The notes under the pieces: model-generated | What the model was told of the DNA's origin: nothing | Database searches by the model: none | Seen by the model: the letters and a program-made list of their open reading frames with translations, nothing else | Made by a program: the position numbers and the translations under genes | NCBI GenBank assembly: GCA_002418185.1 | Contig: DIDN01000069.1 | Span: 1-9,238 of the forward strand | Direction of reading: 5' to 3' | Origin: Deltaproteobacteria bacterium UBA5799 | Lineage (GTDB): Bacteria > Desulfobacterota > GWC2-55-46 | Length of the DNA stretch: 9,238 nt | Shown here: piece by piece, positions 6,127-9,238 of the stretch | Numbering within the stretch: the stretch's first letter is position 1 | Layout of the letters: every line of letters begins with the position of its first letter

Positions 6127-7454
6127 GGGGAAAGGCAAAAGGCCGAAGAAAGCGCGTCATCGTCATGGGGGCCGCCGGAAGGGACTTCCACAACTTCAAC
6201 GTCCTTTACAGGGACGACCCCTCGACCGAGGTCGTCGCCTTTACGGCCGCCCAGATACCCTTCATAGAAAACAGGACCTACCCCCCTTCCCTCGCTGGCC
6301 CGCTCTACCCGGAAGGCATAAGGGTTTACCCCGAGGACAAGCTCCCTGAGCTCATAAAAAGGCATGGGGCCGACGAAGTCGTCTTCTCTTACAGCGACGT
6401 CTCGTACGGGCACGTAATGCAAAGGGCGGTTCTCGCCGTCTCGCTCGGTGCGGCTTTCGTCCTGCCTTCGGCAGAGGCCGCGATGATAAGGTCGAGGGTG
6501 CCGGTCGTCTCGGTATCTGCCGTGAGGACCGGCTGCGGCAAAAGCGGGGTGACGAGGTATATCGGGAAAAAACTCCTTCAGGCCGGGAGAAGGCCCGTGG
6601 CCGTCCGCCATCCCATGCCGTACGGCGACCTCGAAAGGCAGCGGCTTCAGAGGTTCTCTTCGCGCGAGGACATGAAAAAGGCCGATTGCACGATAGAGGA
6701 GCTGGAGGAATACGAGCCGCTCGTGGAATCAGGACTCGTGGTATACGCCGGGGTCGACTACCGGGCGATCCTTGACGAGGCAGAGAAAGAGGGCGACCTG
6801 GTCCTCTGGGACGGCGGCAACAACGACCTCCCCTTCGTAAAACCGGATTTCGAGATAGTCGTCACAGACCCGCTCAGGCCGGGCCACGAATTCCAATACT
6901 ACCCGGGAGAGGCGAACCTCCGGAGGGCCCATGTCGTGGTCATAAACAAGGCCGGGAACGCGGAGGCCAGGGTCGAGCTTGCGGCCTCTAACGCAAGGTC
7001 CGTAAACCCGGGCGCGGCCATCCTGAGGACAGACTCGAAGATAACCGTCGAGGGCGAGATAAGGGGCAGGAAGGCGCTGGTCGTGGAGGACGGCCCCACG
7101 CTCACCCACGGCGGCATGGCTTACGGCGCGGGCATTGCCGCTGCCAGGGCCTTCGGGGCCGAACCAGTGGACCCGAGGCCCCATGCAATAGGCAGCATAA
7201 GGGAGACCTTCCGCAAGCACCCCGGCATCGGGAACCTCCTCCCCGCGATGGGCTATTCCGAGGGGCAGAAAAAGGAGCTTCAGGAGACAATCGAGAGGAC
7301 CCCGGCTGACCTGGTGCTTATCGCGACCCCCATCGACCTCTCCCGCGTAATACCCATGAACAAACCGGCCGTGCGCGTCCGCTACGAGATAGAGGAGATG
7401 GACAGCCCCGGGCTTTGGGACGCGGTGCGCGGTTTTCTGGAGAAGCCGCGTTGA
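6123..7454 (+). CDS. COG2403 predicted GTPase, cyclic 2,3-diphosphoglycerate synthetase-like
   Basis: This 443-residue P-loop protein matches the COG2403 family, which includes the archaeal cyclic 2,3-diphosphoglycerate synthetase (ATP-driven cyclisation of 2,3-bisphosphoglycerate, a thermoprotectant in Methanothermus). An N-terminal Rossmann-like domain carries GAAGRDFHNFN (16-26). The phosphate loop is RTGCGKSG with Gly139-Lys140-Ser141, slightly off the classical Walker A. WDGGNND (229-235) looks like the Walker B region, and INKAG (274-278) resembles the NKxD base-recognition motif. There is no signal peptide or membrane segment. The start is TTG at 6123 on ribosome-site and conservation grounds. 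It overlaps both neighbours by four bases, between an aminotransferase and proline dehydrogenase, so its real substrate may be linked to amino-acid catabolism rather than osmolyte synthesis. That link is inference; family membership is by recalled motif similarity. Confidence 0.8.
   Translation: MRGKAKGRRKRVIVMGAAGRDFHNFNVLYRDDPSTEVVAFTAAQIPFIENRTYPPSLAGPLYPEGIRVYPEDKLPELIKRHGADEVVFSYSDVSYGHVMQRAVLAVSLGAAFVLPSAEAAMIRSRVPVVSVSAVRTGCGKSGVTRYIGKKLLQAGRRPVAVRHPMPYGDLERQRLQRFSSREDMKKADCTIEELEEYEPLVESGLVVYAGVDYRAILDEAEKEGDLVLWDGGNNDLPFVKPDFEIVVTDPLRPGHEFQYYPGEANLRRAHVVVINKAGNAEARVELAASNARSVNPGAAILRTDSKITVEGEIRGRKALVVEDGPTLTHGGMAYGAGIAAARAFGAEPVDPRPHAIGSIRETFRKHPGIGNLLPAMGYSEGQKKELQETIERTPADLVLIATPIDLSRVIPMNKPAVRVRYEIEEMDSPGLWDAVRGFLEKPR
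7439..7453 (+). promoter_or_regulatory. Shine-Dalgarno and TTG start of the proline dehydrogenase gene
   Basis: GGAG (7439-7442) lies eight bases before TTG (7451-7453), which overlaps the TGA stop of the COG2403 gene as TTGA. An earlier TTG at 7415 lacks a ribosome site and would add 12 residues not typical of the family. The same TTGA overlap occurs at 6123. Confidence 0.7.
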
Positions 7455-8299
7455 AGGGCTTTCTCCTGGTACTCGCAAGGAGATACATAGCCGGGACCGA
7501 AAGGCGGGACGCGATAGGCGCGGCGCTCGCATTGAACGCGCTCGGCCTGAAGGCGACCATAGACAACCTCGGCGAGAACGCAAGGACCGCCGTTGACGCC
7601 GAGTGCGCCGCAAAAGAGTACATTTCCCTCCTTGACGACATAAAAGCCTCTGGTGCGGACTCGCAGGTCTCCTTGAAGCTCACCCATATGGGGCTAGGCC
7701 TCTCCAAAGAAATCGCAAAAAGGAACACCGAGGACGTCGTAAGGAAGGCCCGGGAACTCGGGAACATCGTCCGGATCGACATGGAGGGTTCGGCTTTCAC
7801 GCAGGCCACCATAGACACCTTCCTCGAGCTGAGGGAGAAATACACGAACTTAGGGGTGGCGTTACAGAGCGCCCTTAAAAGGACCGTGGACGACGCGAGG
7901 TTGATCGCCTCAAAGGGAGGGAGCATCAGGCTCGTAAAGGGAGCATACAGGGAGCCCCCCTCCATCGCCTACGCGGACAAGAAAGACGTGGACAGGAGCT
8001 TCGGGCTTGTCATGAAGGAACTCCTCGCGACCGATACCCGCCCTGCGATAGCCACCCACGACGAGAAGCTCATAGACGAGGCCAAAAGATTTGCAGTGGA
8101 AAAAGGCATTCCCAAAAACTCTTTCGATTTCGAGATGCTCCTGGGCATAAAAAGAAAGCGCCAGAAGCGTCTTTCCGACGAGGGCTACAATGTCAGGGTC
8201 TATGTGCCGTACGGGCGGGACTGGTTCCCGTACACGATGCGGAGGCTCCGGGAGCGAAAAGAGAACGCATGGTTCGTGCTGAGGAACATCCTCGATTAA
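7451..8299 (+). CDS. monofunctional proline dehydrogenase (PRODH)
   Basis: A 282-residue FAD-dependent enzyme oxidising L-proline to delta-1-pyrroline-5-carboxylate, passing electrons to the quinone pool. It is the short monofunctional type (Thermus and Bacillus PRODH are about 300 residues), not the large bifunctional PutA. Family motifs in order are ATIDNLGEN (35-43), SLKLTHMG (74-81, with the conserved Lys76), DMEGSAF, ALQSALKR, RLVKGAY (160-166), ATHDE (201-205), then YTMRRLRER (261-269), whose Arg264 and Arg265 correspond to the proline carboxylate ligands. It ends in NAWFVLRNIL, as relatives do. With no fused P5C dehydrogenase domain, a separate aldehyde dehydrogenase is needed; the one at 2267-3760 is a candidate. 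It is the last gene of the operon, and no clear terminator follows. Confidence 0.93.
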   Translation: MKGFLLVLARRYIAGTERRDAIGAALALNALGLKATIDNLGENARTAVDAECAAKEYISLLDDIKASGADSQVSLKLTHMGLGLSKEIAKRNTEDVVRKARELGNIVRIDMEGSAFTQATIDTFLELREKYTNLGVALQSALKRTVDDARLIASKGGSIRLVKGAYREPPSIAYADKKDVDRSFGLVMKELLATDTRPAIATHDEKLIDEAKRFAVEKGIPKNSFDFEMLLGIKRKRQKRLSDEGYNVRVYVPYGRDWFPYTMRRLRERKENAWFVLRNILD

Positions 8300-8318
8300 C
8301 ACATGAATCTAGCGGCTT

Positions 8319-8344
8319 GTCGGGTTACGCTTCGCCAACCCGAC
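8319..8344. repeat. inverted repeat of a REP-like dispersed type
   Basis: GTCGGGTT (8319-8326) and AACCCGAC (8337-8344) form a perfect 8-bp stem with a ten-base loop, with CTACAGG following. Very similar GTCGGGTTA...TAACCCGACCTACA palindromes are common between genes in many proteobacterial genomes, from memory. It sits 20 bases after the proline dehydrogenase stop and lacks a T run. Confidence 0.6.
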
Positions 8345-8371
8345 CTACAGGCCTATCCCAACCTACAGGCC
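8339..8371. repeat. 15-bp direct repeat pair
   Basis: CCCGACCTACAGGCC (8339-8353) and CCCAACCTACAGGCC (8357-8371) agree at 14 of 15 bases with an 18-base period. The first copy overlaps the right arm of the inverted repeat at 8319-8344, so the arm appears partly duplicated. Confidence 0.7.
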
Positions 8372-8474
8372 CCAGAAATCTTCTCGGTTGAAAAATCCGG
8401 CAAGCCGACGCGGTGACCGGGCTCTGTCCGGTGCTGAAAGAGAAGCTCTTCTCCCTCCACCTGTTTCGACGCGA

Positions 8475-8495
8475 GCGGGCTCAAGGCAAGCCCGC
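8475..8495. repeat. inverted repeat, possible second palindromic element
   Basis: GCGGGCT (8475-8481) pairs with AGCCCGC (8489-8495) around a seven-base loop. It lies between the converging proline dehydrogenase and DUF1579 genes. A run of six T on the minus strand (8511-8516) lies between this repeat and the DUF1579 stop, but no good stem precedes it, so a terminator is not called. Confidence 0.5.
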
Positions 8496-8569
8496 GAAGG
8501 TCCGTGAGATAAAAAACGCCTTAAGCGAAATAGTCTAATCGATGCCGCGCCCGGCGTTCCAAACGTACT

Positions 8570-9106
8570 CTATTGCTTCCGGGTGTATGTCATCTCCATC
8601 ATCTTCTCTTCCTTGCCTCCGGCGGGCTTGCCGTACATCTCGAAAGTCACGGTATTGTCGTCGACGAGCCTGCACCTGGAGCGCCATTCGGTCAGGCCCT
8701 TTACAGGGTCGTCATAGCTGCTCCTCTGGGTGAATCCCTTGCCGTCCTCGTCCATGGGGCCCTCGAAGAAGAAGAGGGCCGTACCCATCGAGTCCATCCA
8801 TGTGGAGACGAACTTTTTGGTGTTGTTGTCGTAGCCGGTGAAACCCAGGCCATTGAACGCGCCGCCCATCCACTCGCCTGTGGACTCCTGCTGCAGGAAC
8901 CTCCCGCCGAGTATCATCTTCTGCTCGCTTGTGCCTGACGATTCCTCCGGCGGCATGCCCGGCTCCCACGTCTTCGATTTTATATTCCAGCTCCCGGCCA
9001 TGCGGGAAAGCAACGCATGGGGCGCCCCCGGAGTGCCGAGCTTTTTATAAAGCTCTTTCATGGCCTCGGGGTCCATCTTTCTTTCATGCTTTCGCTCAGT
9101 AGCCAT
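8570..9106 (-). CDS. DUF1579 family protein
   Basis: A 178-residue cytosolic protein with no signal peptide or membrane segment. It matches DUF1579: MAGSW (36-40) at the first strand of the barrel, GGRFLQQE, GLGFTGYDN and FVSTWMDSMGT, then alternating polar/hydrophobic strands to the end. Predicted fold is a lipocalin-like beta barrel. The family has no proven biochemical role; members are often described only as hypothetical proteins. The N-terminal 11 residues are highly charged (ATERKHERKMD) and may be unstructured. GGAGG (complement of 9112-9116), five bases from the ATG, supports the start at 9106 rather than Met11. It has its own promoter and is transcribed towards the proline dehydrogenase operon. 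Confidence 0.9.
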   Translation of the reverse strand: MATERKHERKMDPEAMKELYKKLGTPGAPHALLSRMAGSWNIKSKTWEPGMPPEESSGTSEQKMILGGRFLQQESTGEWMGGAFNGLGFTGYDNNTKKFVSTWMDSMGTALFFFEGPMDEDGKGFTQRSSYDDPVKGLTEWRSRCRLVDDNTVTFEMYGKPAGGKEEKMMEMTYTRKQ

Positions 9107-9146
9107 AACCGCCTCCTTTTTGGGCGTACGTCCGCCACATAATTTG

Positions 9147-9174
9147 AGGATAATGCGGGACGGGAGCGTGTCAA
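9147..9174 (-). promoter_or_regulatory. promoter of the DUF1579 gene
   Basis: On the minus strand a perfect TTGACA (9169-9174) is followed after 16 bases by TATCCT (9147-9152, four of six). The start of transcription would be near 9140, leaving about 34 bases before the ATG. The -35 is strong, while the -10 choice is less certain. Confidence 0.55.
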
Positions 9175-9218
9175 GACGAAGGGAGAGAATCCTGATTTAA
9201 TTATTGCTGCGAATGATT

Positions 9219-9238
9219 GTCATTCTGAGCGGAGCGAA
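9219..9238. repeat. start of a dispersed intergenic repeat, cut by the window
   Basis: The last 20 bases (GTCATTCTGAGCGGAGCGAA) match a short repeat often seen between genes in many unrelated bacterial genomes, from memory. Only the first part is inside the window. Its outer arm GAATGA/TCATTC (9211-9216, 9220-9225) forms a small hairpin with the preceding bases. Confidence 0.45.

Noticed and set aside
5631..6611. 326-codon minus-strand frame across the aminotransferase/COG2403 junction
   Set aside because: It spans two well-supported plus-strand genes and shows no domain or ribosome site.
9208..9226. Fur-box-like dyad around GAATGA/TCATTC
   Set aside because: Only partly symmetric and AT-rich in the way many intergenic repeats are; it merges with the dispersed repeat at the window end and lies upstream of the DUF1579 -35 box without a sensible operator position.
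1..9238. CRISPR array, prophage, integrase or insertion sequence
   Set aside because: No regularly spaced direct repeats beyond the single pair at 8339-8371, no transposase or integrase motifs and no terminal inverted repeats bounding a segment.

Overview
The window is a GC-rich bacterial chromosome segment. Arginine AGG and isoleucine ATA codons are unusually frequent for that GC content. This codon habit, the gene types and the spacing between genes look like an uncultured Desulfobacterota (former Deltaproteobacteria) or a related lineage, but no marker gene fixes the taxonomy, so this is only an inference. There is no phage, integrase, intact insertion sequence or CRISPR array.

Layout. 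The left part is on the minus strand. It holds an RhlB-type DEAD-box RNA helicase that runs off the left edge, then a tRNA-Gly(CCC) gene with its own promoter and terminator, then a small secreted SH3-like protein. Divergent from these, the plus strand carries an aldehyde dehydrogenase, a ferritin-like di-iron protein, and an 82-residue protein made of three exact 25-residue zinc-knuckle repeats. A strong terminator closes that stretch. Next comes a tight three-gene operon: a class III aminotransferase, a COG2403 (cyclic 2,3-diphosphoglycerate synthetase-like) P-loop protein, and a monofunctional proline dehydrogenase. The right end has a short repeat-rich intergenic region, a convergent DUF1579 gene on the minus strand, and the start of what looks like a dispersed repeat.

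How the genes may work together. Proline dehydrogenase makes delta-1-pyrroline-5-carboxylate (P5C). An ornithine- or GABA-type aminotransferase could make glutamate semialdehyde/P5C or succinate semialdehyde. The aldehyde dehydrogenase 1.1 kb upstream of the operon could oxidise either semialdehyde. The cluster therefore reads as a proline/ornithine/GABA-to-glutamate (or succinate) module. The unexplained member is the COG2403 protein: its gene is wedged between the two enzyme genes with 4-base overlaps on both sides, and both downstream genes appear to start at TTG. That arrangement and the triple zinc-knuckle protein are the two most interesting things here.
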